The notes: generated from the sequence alone by a model not told the origin. A stretch of DNA of 7,673 nucleotides from JADGRQ01 sp041476585 (GCA_041476585.1 JBGOTT010000202.1:1-7673), one strand, 5' to 3'. Positions 1 through 6,407 are shown, counted from the first letter of the stretch. Made by a program: numbers and translations.

Positions 1-12
1 CCCTCCGCGGTT

Positions 13-2826
13 CTATCCCAGCGCCAGCGCGAGCACTCGCGCGACGTGCAGCGCTACACGCTGCGCCCCATCGGCGATCTGGTGCCGGCAGCTGGTGCCG
101 TCGGCGACAATGATCGCATTGTATTCCGCCTTGCGCACCGCGGGCAGCAGGCTCGCCTCGGCCATCTTCATCGAGACGCCGTAATGCTCGGCCTCATAAC
201 CGAAACTGCCGGCCATTCCGCAGCAGGATGATTCGATTGTCTCCACCTCAAGCTGCGGGATAAGCCGCAACGTCTGTTCGACTGCAGGCATCGCCCCGAA
301 CGCCTTCTGATGGCAGTGGCCGTGCAGCAGGGCTTTCTTCGCCAATGGCTTCAGCGAGAGTTTCAGCGCCCCGCGCCCTGCCTCCCGTGCGAGGAACTCT
401 TCGAACAGCAGCGCCTGCTGCGCGAGCGCCGCGGTTTCGACGCCGGGAAGCAGAACCTTGAACTCGTCGCGCAGCGAGAGCAAACACGAGGGTTCGAGGC
501 CGACGATCGGAACGCCGCGCTCGAGGTACGGGCGCAATGCCTCGAGCATGCGGCGCGCTTCGGCGCGGGCCTCGTCCACCCGCCCGACCGACAGAAAAGT
601 CCGGCCGCAGCACATCGGCGGCGCAACCTGCACGCGATAGCCGGCGGCCTGCAGCACCTCGAGCGCGGCGCGCGCATTTTCCGGCTCGAACCAGCGATTG
701 AACGTGTCCACGAACAGCACTACGTCGCACGCGCGTTCAGTCGTTTCTGCCGGCGCGCCGCCACGCCATTTCGGCAGTGAGCGCTCACGCGCGAATCCCA
801 GCCAGCCCTTGCCCAGGTCCTGCAATGTGTTTGCGAGAGGCGCAAATTTCGCCACCCAGGGCGCATAACGCGGCAACCAGCCGATCATCCGATCGCGCGG
901 CGTAAGCCCGTGGCGCTGTTTGTAATGATGCAGAAATTCGACCTTCATGCGTGCCATGTCGACGCCGGTCGGGCATTCGCGCCGGCAGCCCTTGCAGGAA
1001 ACGCACAGTTCCATCGCGTCCTTCACCGCGTCGGAAGTAAGCGTATCCGGCCCGAGTTGGCCCGACAGCGCCAATCTCAGGGTATTGGCGCGGCCGCGCG
1101 TCAGGTGCTTCTCGTCCTTGGTCGCGCGGAACGACGGGCACATCGTCCCCGCATCGAACTTGCGGCAGTGGCCGTTGTTGTTGCACATCTCGACGGCCTT
1201 GTCGAATCCGCCCCATTCGGTCCAGTCGAGGACGGTGACGGGCACGCTGGTCGCGTAGCCGGGCGGAAAGCGAAACAGCTCCCGGTCGTCCATTTTCGAG
1301 GGACGAACGATCTTGCCCGGATTCATCAGGCCCTTCGGATCGACCCACGACTTGATCTCGCCGAGCGCCGCGGTGAGGCGCGCACCGAAGAATGGCGCGA
1401 TCCATTCCGAGCGCACCAGCCCGTCGCCGTGCTCGCCCGAGTACGCGCCCTTGTACTGCTTGACCATCTCGCAGGCTTCCTCGGCGATCGCGCGCATCTT
1501 CTGCGCGCCGTCCGCGCGCATGTCGAGGATCGGCCGCACGTGCAGCGTCCCTACCGAAGCATGCGCGTACCAGGTGCCGCGCGTGCCGTGCTTGTGAAAT
1601 ACCTGGGTAAGCCGATCGGTGTACTCGGCGAGGTGTTCGAGCGGCACCGCGCAGTCCTCGATGAACGAGACCGGCTTCCCGTCGCCCTTCATGGACATCA
1701 TGATGTTGAGGCCGGCCTTCCTGACCTCCCAGATGTCCTTCTGCGGTTTCGCGTCGGTGACCTCGACCACGCTGCCCGGTTGGCCCAGGTCGCCCATCAG
1801 CGCGACCAAGCGTTTCAGCTTGGCGATCTGCTCGTTCCGGTCCTCGCCGGAGAACTCCACCAGCAGGATCGCGTCCGGCTCGCCGCGGATGAACTGCTCT
1901 ACGGTGGCGCGGAACGCTTCGATCTCGCGCGCCAGCCCGATCATGGTCCGATCGACCAGTTCGACCGCGGAGGGACCGAGCTTCACGATGTGCTGCGTAA
2001 GCTCCATCGCGGTGTGGAAACGCTCGAAGTGGACCACGCCGAGCGTCCTTGCCGGCGGGAGCTGCGAAAGCTTTAAATGTAATCGCTCGCTTACCGCAAG
2101 AGTGCCTTCCGATCCAACCAGGAGATGAGCGGCATTGGCGTGCGGGGGGCCGAGGTGATCCAGGTTGTAGCCGGCCACCTTGCGCAATACCTTGGGGAAA
2201 CGCACCTCGATCTCGTCTTTTTCGCGCTCGAACAAAGCGCGCAGTTTGCGCACGAATTCCAGGTAGCCCGGCGGGCCGGAGTCACTGTGCATCGGACCGA
2301 ACTTCCAGCGCTCGCCCGTCGCGGTGAGCGCATCGATGGCGAGCACGTTGTGCACCATGTTGCCGTAGGCGATCGAGCGCGAGCCGCAGGAGTTGTTGCC
2401 TGCCATGCCGCCCAGGGTCGCCTGCGCGCTGGTCGAGACATCGACCGGAAACCACAAGTCGTCGGCGCGCAGCTTCGCGTTGAGCTGATCGAGCACCAGG
2501 CCCGGCTGCACCACTGCGACGCGCGCCTCCGGGTCGTACTCGATCAGCTTGTCCAGATGTTTGGTGAAATCGATCACCAGTGCGCGGCCGACCGACTGCC
2601 CGCACTGGGAGCTGCCCGCGCCGCGCGGCAGGATCGGCATTTCGCATTGCGCCGCGATCTGGACGGCGACACGCACCGCCTCGTCGGTGCGCGGAACCAC
2701 CACGCCGAGCGGCTCGATCTGGTAGATCGAAGCGTCGGTGGCATAGCGGCCACGGCTCGCGCGATCGAACAGCACGTCGCCGTCAAACTCGGCGCGCAGG
2801 CTGCGCTCCAGCTCTGTCGCGTTCAC
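13..2826 (-). CDS. FAD- and Fe-S-binding D-2-hydroxyacid dehydrogenase (YdiJ / GlcD-GlpC fusion type)
   Basis: Predicted respiratory-type flavoprotein that oxidises a D-2-hydroxyacid (candidates: D-2-hydroxyglutarate, D-lactate, glycolate, D-glycerate) to the 2-oxoacid. Domains in order: FAD_binding_4 at about 35-175 (PRGAGSS at 67-73; glycine-rich GGMAGNNSCGS at 139-149; LVGSEGTL at 236-243), FAD-oxidase C-terminal domain at about 255-510, Fe-S region at about 545-625 (C548, C554, C563; then C608, C611, C614, C618), and two CCG (heterodisulfide-reductase-like) modules (CCG at 739-741 with C781; C838, CCG at 868-870, C913). H422, H429 and E465 match the metal ligands, and H466 the catalytic base, of D-2-hydroxyglutarate dehydrogenases. 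At 937 residues it is close to YdiJ-type fusions and appears intact. No signal peptide or membrane segment is evident. The start is GTG, overlapping the regulator's stop codon as GTGA; no clear Shine-Dalgarno precedes it, so translational coupling is likely. The stop is TAG at 13-15. Family is confident; substrate is not determined. Confidence 0.93.
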   Translation of the reverse strand: MNATELERSLRAEFDGDVLFDRASRGRYATDASIYQIEPLGVVVPRTDEAVRVAVQIAAQCEMPILPRGAGSSQCGQSVGRALVIDFTKHLDKLIEYDPEARVAVVQPGLVLDQLNAKLRADDLWFPVDVSTSAQATLGGMAGNNSCGSRSIAYGNMVHNVLAIDALTATGERWKFGPMHSDSGPPGYLEFVRKLRALFEREKDEIEVRFPKVLRKVAGYNLDHLGPPHANAAHLLVGSEGTLAVSERLHLKLSQLPPARTLGVVHFERFHTAMELTQHIVKLGPSAVELVDRTMIGLAREIEAFRATVEQFIRGEPDAILLVEFSGEDRNEQIAKLKRLVALMGDLGQPGSVVEVTDAKPQKDIWEVRKAGLNIMMSMKGDGKPVSFIEDCAVPLEHLAEYTDRLTQVFHKHGTRGTWYAHASVGTLHVRPILDMRADGAQKMRAIAEEACEMVKQYKGAYSGEHGDGLVRSEWIAPFFGARLTAALGEIKSWVDPKGLMNPGKIVRPSKMDDRELFRFPPGYATSVPVTVLDWTEWGGFDKAVEMCNNNGHCRKFDAGTMCPSFRATKDEKHLTRGRANTLRLALSGQLGPDTLTSDAVKDAMELCVSCKGCRRECPTGVDMARMKVEFLHHYKQRHGLTPRDRMIGWLPRYAPWVAKFAPLANTLQDLGKGWLGFARERSLPKWRGGAPAETTERACDVVLFVDTFNRWFEPENARAALEVLQAAGYRVQVAPPMCCGRTFLSVGRVDEARAEARRMLEALRPYLERGVPIVGLEPSCLLSLRDEFKVLLPGVETAALAQQALLFEEFLAREAGRGALKLSLKPLAKKALLHGHCHQKAFGAMPAVEQTLRLIPQLEVETIESSCCGMAGSFGYEAEHYGVSMKMAEASLLPAVRKAEYNAIIVADGTSCRHQIADGAQRVALHVARVLALALG

Positions 2827-3509
2827 GCGGCAGCCGGCGATGACAGCGCGCCGATCACGCTGGCGAGCTTGTGCGTGAGATGGTCCGAGAGCAGTGCCTT
2901 GAGACGCGCGCTGTCGCGCGCGCCCAGTGCAGCCAATATCTCGTCGTGCTCGCGCATCGCTTCGTCCCAGCGTTTCTTGGTGAGGTTCGCCATGTAGCGC
3001 GCCTGCCGCATGCTCGCGTTCAGCTGGCGGTAGAGCTGGTAGAGCACGGCGTTGCCGGAGTACTTCACCAGCTTCAGGTGGATCGCCTGGTTGAACTTGA
3101 AATAGCCGGCGAGGTCGCCGCGCGCATGCATCGCGAGCATTTCATAATGCAGCGCACGGATCTCGCCGAGGTGAGCGTCAGTCGCGTTGCGGCAGGCAAG
3201 TTCGCCCGCGAGCGCCTCCAGCACGCCCATCACCGCGAGGGTCTCCGCCACGCGCGCCGCTTCGACCTTCGCGACGATCGCCCCGCGATTGGGCAGCAAT
3301 TCGACCAGCCCTTCGGCGGCAAGCAGCTTGATTGCCTCGCGCAACGGCGTGCGGGAAACCCCGAACTGCACGCACAACAGCCGCTCGTTCAAACGCGTGC
3401 CGGGTGCGAGCCGCCCCTGGACGATCAACTCCCGCAATCGGTCGGCCGCCTCCTCATGCAACGGGCGGCGCGCAATCTGGGGCACCTGCAGTGTCGCGAT
3501 GTCTGCCAT
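2823..3509 (-). CDS. GntR family transcriptional regulator, FadR/FCD subfamily
   Basis: DNA-binding regulator, 228 residues from the chosen start, typical length for FadR-type GntR proteins. The N-terminal winged helix-turn-helix spans about residues 17-82: LHEEAADRLRELIVQGRLAPG, then NERLLCVQFGVSRTPLREAI as the recognition region, then the wing LLPNRGAIV. The C-terminal all-helical FCD ligand domain follows (about 88-215). Its metal-site pattern is visible as N140, H144, H188 and H210; the usual first ligand is Asp, so Asn here is a variant. Known FCD ligands are small carboxylic acids, consistent with neighbours that handle 2-hydroxy and 2-oxo acids. Start choice: an in-frame ATG eight codons upstream (3531-3533) lies inside a perfect inverted repeat and has no Shine-Dalgarno, so ATG at 3507-3509 is preferred; an AGGA about 12 bases upstream of it is only a weak ribosome site. 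It is cotranscribed with the flavoprotein, and autoregulation plus control of the divergent operon is inferred. The extended 236-residue form ending at 3533 remains possible. Confidence 0.92.
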   Translation of the reverse strand: MADIATLQVPQIARRPLHEEAADRLRELIVQGRLAPGTRLNERLLCVQFGVSRTPLREAIKLLAAEGLVELLPNRGAIVAKVEAARVAETLAVMGVLEALAGELACRNATDAHLGEIRALHYEMLAMHARGDLAGYFKFNQAIHLKLVKYSGNAVLYQLYRQLNASMRQARYMANLTKKRWDEAMREHDEILAALGARDSARLKALLSDHLTHKLASVIGALSSPAAA

Positions 3510-3512
3510 GCT

Positions 3513-3536
3513 TGCATGCGATCCTATTCGCATGCA
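3513..3536. promoter_or_regulatory. Perfect 9-6-9 inverted repeat, candidate GntR operator
   Basis: Left arm TGCATGCGA (3513-3521), six-base spacer TCCTAT, right arm TCGCATGCA (3528-3536); all nine positions pair. It lies directly upstream of the preferred regulator start and abuts a possible minus-strand -10 element, so a bound dimer would block regulator transcription. GntR proteins bind dyads as dimers, but assignment to this regulator is inference from position and from the GCATGC core shared with the palindrome at 3598-3609. Confidence 0.6.
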
Positions 3537-3564
3537 GAATACAAAAAAAGCTTGCTGTGTGCAA
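3536..3564 (-). promoter_or_regulatory. Candidate sigma-70 promoter for the regulator/flavoprotein operon
   Basis: On the minus strand, TTGCAC (3559-3564) could be a -35 box and TATTCT (3536-3541) a -10 box, with a 17-base spacer that includes a seven-base T run. Matches to consensus are only moderate (3/6 and 4/6). The -35 lies in the left arm of the imperfect dyad at 3556-3588, and the -10 touches the perfect dyad at 3513-3536. Predicted by eye only. Confidence 0.3.
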
Positions 3565-3581
3565 CACTAAGCCCTTATGTT
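3553..3581 (+). promoter_or_regulatory. Candidate sigma-70 promoter for the aminotransferase/TTT operon
   Basis: TTGCTG (3553-3558) and TATGTT (3576-3581) are separated by 17 bases on the plus strand. The matches are weak to moderate (3/6 and 4/6). Both elements overlap the imperfect inverted repeat at 3556-3588, and a start near 3588 would put the palindrome at 3598-3609 just downstream, suited to repression or roadblock. Weak promoters of this kind may also need an activator. Confidence 0.28.
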
Positions 3582-3588
3582 GCGCACA
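3556..3588. promoter_or_regulatory. Imperfect 11-11-11 inverted repeat between the divergent promoters
   Basis: Left arm TGTGTGCAACA (3556-3566) and right arm TGTTGCGCACA (3578-3588) pair at 10 of 11 positions around an 11-base spacer. The single mismatch is T3560 against G3584. The centre near 3572 falls between the two candidate transcription starts. Its sequence differs from the GCATGC-containing dyads, so a second regulator or a second recognition mode is possible. Confidence 0.45.
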
Positions 3589-3597
3589 AAAATCCGG

Positions 3598-3609
3598 TTT
3601 GCATGCAAA
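3598..3609. promoter_or_regulatory. 12-base perfect palindrome, candidate operator
   Basis: TTTGCATGCAAA is a fully self-complementary dodecamer ending four bases before the GGAGG ribosome site of the aminotransferase gene. Its core GCATGC recurs in both arms of the inverted repeat at 3513-3536. A protein bound here would sit in the 5' leader region and could repress the rightward operon. Binding by the adjacent GntR protein is inferred. Confidence 0.5.
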
Positions 3610-3613
3610 TCAT

Positions 3614-3618
3614 GGAGG
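3614..3618 (+). promoter_or_regulatory. Ribosome binding site of the aminotransferase gene
   Basis: GGAGG lies four bases before the ATG at 3623-3625. The spacing is short, but this is the only good Shine-Dalgarno upstream of the gene. It sets the start at MNYRAGRHFL, where the conserved family N-terminus begins, rather than at the upstream end of the open frame. Confidence 0.7.
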
Positions 3619-3622
3619 CTTG

Positions 3623-4816
3623 ATGAACTACCGCGCCGGTCGTCACTTCCTGCAGATTCCGGGCCCCACGAACGTTCCGGACCGGGTGCTCCGGGCGATC
3701 GATTTTCCCACCATGGATCATCGCGGACCCGATTTCGCCGAGCTCGGCAAGGTGGTGATCGCCGGAATGAAAGAGGTGTTCAAGACTACAGCGGAGGTAG
3801 TGATCTATCCGGCCTCGGGAACCGGCGCATGGGAAGCGGCGCTGGTGAACACGCTTTCTCCGGGCGATGCCGTGCTGATGTACGAAACCGGGCATTTCGC
3901 GACCCTGTGGCAGAAGCTCGCAACACGGCTGGGTCTTGCCCCGGACTTCCTCCCGGGCGATTGGCGCAGTGGTGCCGACCCCCGAAAGATCGAGGAACGC
4001 CTGCGCGCCGATCCGCAGCACCGTATCAAGGCGGTATGTGTGGTGCACAACGAAACCTCGACGGGCGTCGTCTCGCGCATCGCCGAAGTGCGCAAGGCGA
4101 TCGATGCGGCAAAGCATCCGGCTCTCCTCATGGTCGATACCATCTCCTCGCTGGCTTCGATCGACTACCGCCACGACGAATGGGGCGTGGATGTCACGGT
4201 GGCGGGGTCGCAGAAGGGGCTGATGCTGCCGCCCGGGCTTTCGTTCAACGCGATCTCCGGGAAAGCGCTGGACGCGGCGAAAAGCGCGAAGCTGCCGCGC
4301 AGCTACTGGGCCTGGGACGACATGCTCGCCAGCGGCAAGAGCGGATTTTTCCCGTATACGCCTGCCACCAACCTGCTCTACGGCCTGCGCGAGGCGTTGG
4401 GAATGCTGCGCGAGGAAGGGCTCGACAAGGTCTTCGCGCGCCATGCGCGCCATGCCGAGGCGACACGATGCGCGGTGCGCGCGTGGGGGCTCGAGGTTCT
4501 GGCGACCAACCCCGCGGAGTTCTCCGGGTCGCTCACCGCGGCACTGGTGCCGGCGGGCGTCGACGCGGATCAGGTGCGCAAGGTGATTCTCGATCATTTC
4601 GACATGTCGCTGGGCACTGGTCTGGGCAAGCTGGCCGGGAAGGTATTCCGCATCGGGCATCTGGGCTATTTCAACGATCTGACGCTCATCGGCACGCTCG
4701 CAGGATGCGAAATGGGGCTCGAACTGGCCGGCGTTCCGGTGAAAAAGGACGGCGTGCAGGCGGCGATGAGCTATCTTGCGAGCTGCGCTAGGACACCGGC
4801 CCGGCAGGCCGCCTAG
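3623..4816 (+). CDS. Class V PLP-dependent aminotransferase, serine-glyoxylate / aspartate-glyoxylate type
   Basis: Fold-type I PLP enzyme of 397 residues that transfers an amino group, probably with glyoxylate as acceptor (serine to hydroxypyruvate, or aspartate to oxaloacetate, with glycine formed). Visible motifs: PGPTNVP at 13-19, DHRGPDF at 32-38, SGTGAWEAAL at 65-74, VHNETSTGV at 141-149, the pyridine-nitrogen Asp at D172 in VDTISSLAS, the Schiff-base lysine K198 in GSQKGLMLPPGL, and FRIGHLG at 342-348 with the probable carboxylate-binding R343. Length and motif order fit SgaA of serine-cycle bacteria, and also BhcA of the beta-hydroxyaspartate cycle, which belongs to the same branch; motifs alone do not separate them. 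It is first in the rightward operon, 31 bases before tctC, and divergent from the regulator. The frame stays open upstream to about 3332, but that part is antisense to the regulator and lacks homology to the family. Cytoplasmic, apparently intact. Confidence 0.93.
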   Translation: MNYRAGRHFLQIPGPTNVPDRVLRAIDFPTMDHRGPDFAELGKVVIAGMKEVFKTTAEVVIYPASGTGAWEAALVNTLSPGDAVLMYETGHFATLWQKLATRLGLAPDFLPGDWRSGADPRKIEERLRADPQHRIKAVCVVHNETSTGVVSRIAEVRKAIDAAKHPALLMVDTISSLASIDYRHDEWGVDVTVAGSQKGLMLPPGLSFNAISGKALDAAKSAKLPRSYWAWDDMLASGKSGFFPYTPATNLLYGLREALGMLREEGLDKVFARHARHAEATRCAVRAWGLEVLATNPAEFSGSLTAALVPAGVDADQVRKVILDHFDMSLGTGLGKLAGKVFRIGHLGYFNDLTLIGTLAGCEMGLELAGVPVKKDGVQAAMSYLASCARTPARQAA

Positions 4817-4835
4817 GCGACTCGGAAACCAATAC

Positions 4836-4841
4836 AGGAGG
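4836..4841 (+). promoter_or_regulatory. Strong ribosome binding site of tctC
   Basis: AGGAGG sits six bases before the ATG at 4848-4850, a near-ideal Shine-Dalgarno and the strongest in the window. It fixes the tctC start immediately before a clear signal peptide. It also suggests that the binding protein is made in larger amounts than the membrane subunits, whose sites are weak. Confidence 0.8.
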
Positions 4842-4847
4842 AGTGAC

Positions 4848-5840
4848 ATGAAGAGAAAACTGGGGTTATTCGCGAGCGCGCTTGCCTGCCTCGCACTCAC
4901 CACCGGTTCCGCGTCCGCGTGGGAGCCGAACAAACCGGTCGAAATTGTCGTCGCGGCCGGCGCCGGCGGGGCTTCCGACCAGATGGCGAGGATGATTCAG
5001 GCCGCCATCCAGAAGAACAATCTGATGAAGCAGCCGATGGTCGTCTCGCTCAAGGGCGGCGCGTCGGGCGCGGAGGCGCTGATTTACATGAAAAGCAGCA
5101 GCGGCGACGCCAACAAGGTGCTGATCGCCTATTCGCTGATCTACATGCTGCCGCTGTCCGCCAAGATCCCGTTCAACTGGCGCGAGCTCACACCGGTTTC
5201 CGTGGTTGCGCTCGACCAGTTCGTGCTGTGGACAAATGCGCAGCTTCCCTACAAGACGGTGAAGGAGTTCGCCGATGCTGCCAAAAACGCGAACCCCCCC
5301 TTCAAGATGGGCGGCACCGGCTCGAAGCGCGAGGACCACGTCCTCACCGTCTTTCTCGAGAAGAAGACCGGCGCGAAGTTCGCATACCTGCCGTACAAGT
5401 CGGGCGGTGAGGCGGCGACGCAGTTGGTCGGCAACCACACGCAGTCGAACGTCAACAATCCGTCGGAGAATCTGGAAGTCTGGCGCGCCGGTCAGGTACG
5501 CCCGCTCTGCGTGTTCGACAAGGAGCGCATCCAGTACAAGACCAAGGTCACCGACACCATGTCATGGAACGACATCCCGACCTGCAGGGATCAAGGCGTC
5601 GACGTGCAGTATCTGATGCTGCGCGCCATGTTCCTGCCCGGCAAGGTGACGCCCGAGCAGACCGCGTTCTACGTCGAGCTGTTCAGGAAAGTAACCGAGA
5701 CCCCGGAATACAGGGATTACATGGAAAAGCAGGCACTCAAGCCGATCTTCCTCACCGGCAAGGACATGCTGAAGTTCCTGGAAGCGGATGATGCGCTCAA
5801 CAAGAGCCTGATGACCGAAGCGGGCTTCGTCGCCAACTAG
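4848..5840 (+). CDS. tctC: TTT transporter periplasmic substrate-binding protein (TctC/Bug family)
   Basis: Extracytoplasmic solute receptor of a tripartite tricarboxylate transporter; it captures a small organic acid in the periplasm and delivers it to TctAB. The product is 330 residues, the normal length for Bug proteins. A Sec signal peptide is clear: MKRK, a hydrophobic core, and a likely cut after ASA at 22-24. The mature protein opens with the family strand KPVEIVVAAGAGGASDQMAR (29-48), where most Bug proteins have a PFPPGG-type loop; here it is AGAGGASD. Other family landmarks are KGGASGAEALIY (69-80), GGTGSKREDH (155-164) and LPYKSGGEAATQLVGNH (181-197). Two cysteines in the mature chain (C221, C246) could pair. 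The open frame extends 24 codons upstream into the end of the aminotransferase gene but without a ribosome site or family sequence. Specificity cannot be read: TTT receptors bind citrate, glutamate, aspartate, terephthalate and others. The tct symbol denotes family only. Confidence 0.9.
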   Translation: MKRKLGLFASALACLALTTGSASAWEPNKPVEIVVAAGAGGASDQMARMIQAAIQKNNLMKQPMVVSLKGGASGAEALIYMKSSSGDANKVLIAYSLIYMLPLSAKIPFNWRELTPVSVVALDQFVLWTNAQLPYKTVKEFADAAKNANPPFKMGGTGSKREDHVLTVFLEKKTGAKFAYLPYKSGGEAATQLVGNHTQSNVNNPSENLEVWRAGQVRPLCVFDKERIQYKTKVTDTMSWNDIPTCRDQGVDVQYLMLRAMFLPGKVTPEQTAFYVELFRKVTETPEYRDYMEKQALKPIFLTGKDMLKFLEADDALNKSLMTEAGFVAN

Positions 5841-5853
5841 GCTGACGCGATCA

Positions 5854-6396
5854 ATGCCGGAAACGGAAGCGGAAATCGTCGTCGAAGACCCGGGCGCGCC
5901 GGCGAGCGACTCCCCGGCGGTGACCACCAATCGCACCGTCGAAATCGTCGTCTCGTTTTTGCTGCTGGCGCTCGCCATGCTGCTGGCGTTCGACAATTGG
6001 CGCACCGGCATGTCATGGGATTCGACCGGCCCGCAGGCCGGCTATTTTCCGTTCTACCTCTCGGCGATCCTCGCCGGCGCCTGCCTCTACGGCATCGGCA
6101 GGGAATTCCTGCCACGCAGGCAGACGAGCGAAACATTCGTCACGCGCGACCAGCTGCGGCGCGTGCTGCAGGTATTCGCCCCGACCCTGCTGTTCTGCCT
6201 GTTTACGCAATGGCTCGGGCTGTATGTGGCGAGCTTCCTGCTGGTCGCAGGTTTCATGGTGTTCATCGGACGCATCGCGGCCTGGAAGTCCGCGCTCACG
6301 GCCTTCCTGTTTTCGCTCATCATGTTTGTCACCTTCGAGATCGCGTTCGACGTCATCATGCCGAAGGGGCCGCTCGAAGCCCTGCTCGGCCGCTAG
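5854..6396 (+). CDS. tctB: TTT transporter small membrane subunit (TctB family)
   Basis: Small integral inner-membrane subunit of the tripartite tricarboxylate transporter, 180 residues, usual for TctB. Hydrophobic segments lie at about 30-47, 62-82, 104-120, 122-140 and 145-168, giving four or five membrane spans. The motif GPQAGYFPFYLS (59-70) matches the first loop and second helix of TctB, and the C-terminus FDVIMPKGPLEALLG (165-179) matches the usual TctB ending. An acidic, non-hydrophobic N-terminal tail of about 29 residues precedes the first span and is probably cytoplasmic. The gene starts 13 bases after tctC and ends 11 bases before tctA. No good Shine-Dalgarno precedes the ATG, so it probably depends on translation of tctC. 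No better in-frame start was found. Confidence 0.88.
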   Translation: MPETEAEIVVEDPGAPASDSPAVTTNRTVEIVVSFLLLALAMLLAFDNWRTGMSWDSTGPQAGYFPFYLSAILAGACLYGIGREFLPRRQTSETFVTRDQLRRVLQVFAPTLLFCLFTQWLGLYVASFLLVAGFMVFIGRIAAWKSALTAFLFSLIMFVTFEIAFDVIMPKGPLEALLGR

Positions 6397-6407
6397 GGCT
6401 GGGTGCG

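Noticed and set aside
910..2076. Plus-strand open frame of 388 codons antisense to the flavoprotein
   Set aside because: It lies wholly opposite the conserved FAD-oxidase and Fe-S domains, its composition is that of a shadow frame, and no motif is visible.
2125..2997. Plus-strand open frame of 290 codons spanning the flavoprotein/regulator junction
   Set aside because: It runs antisense across two real genes, with no ribosome site and no recognisable family sequence.
3510..3533. Longer regulator start (MRIGSHAS extension)
   Set aside because: The ATG lies inside a perfect inverted repeat and lacks a ribosome site; the alternative at 3509 is preferred, though the longer form is not excluded.
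3542..3550. Run of seven A (seven T on the minus strand) as a possible intrinsic terminator
   Set aside because: No GC-rich stem directly precedes it on either strand, and it lies between divergent promoters; it fits better as a promoter spacer tract.
3332..3622. Upstream extension of the aminotransferase reading frame
   Set aside because: This segment is antisense to the regulator and crosses the control region; the conserved N-terminus and the GGAGG site place the start at 3623.
4776..4847. Upstream extension of the tctC frame by 24 codons
   Set aside because: It overlaps the end of the aminotransferase gene, would bury the signal peptide, and the strong AGGAGG site points to the ATG at 4848.
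3575..4933. Long minus-strand open frame of 452 codons antisense to the aminotransferase
   Set aside because: It mirrors a well-supported gene, is Arg/His-rich with no recognisable domain, and is the usual antisense artefact of GC-rich coding DNA.
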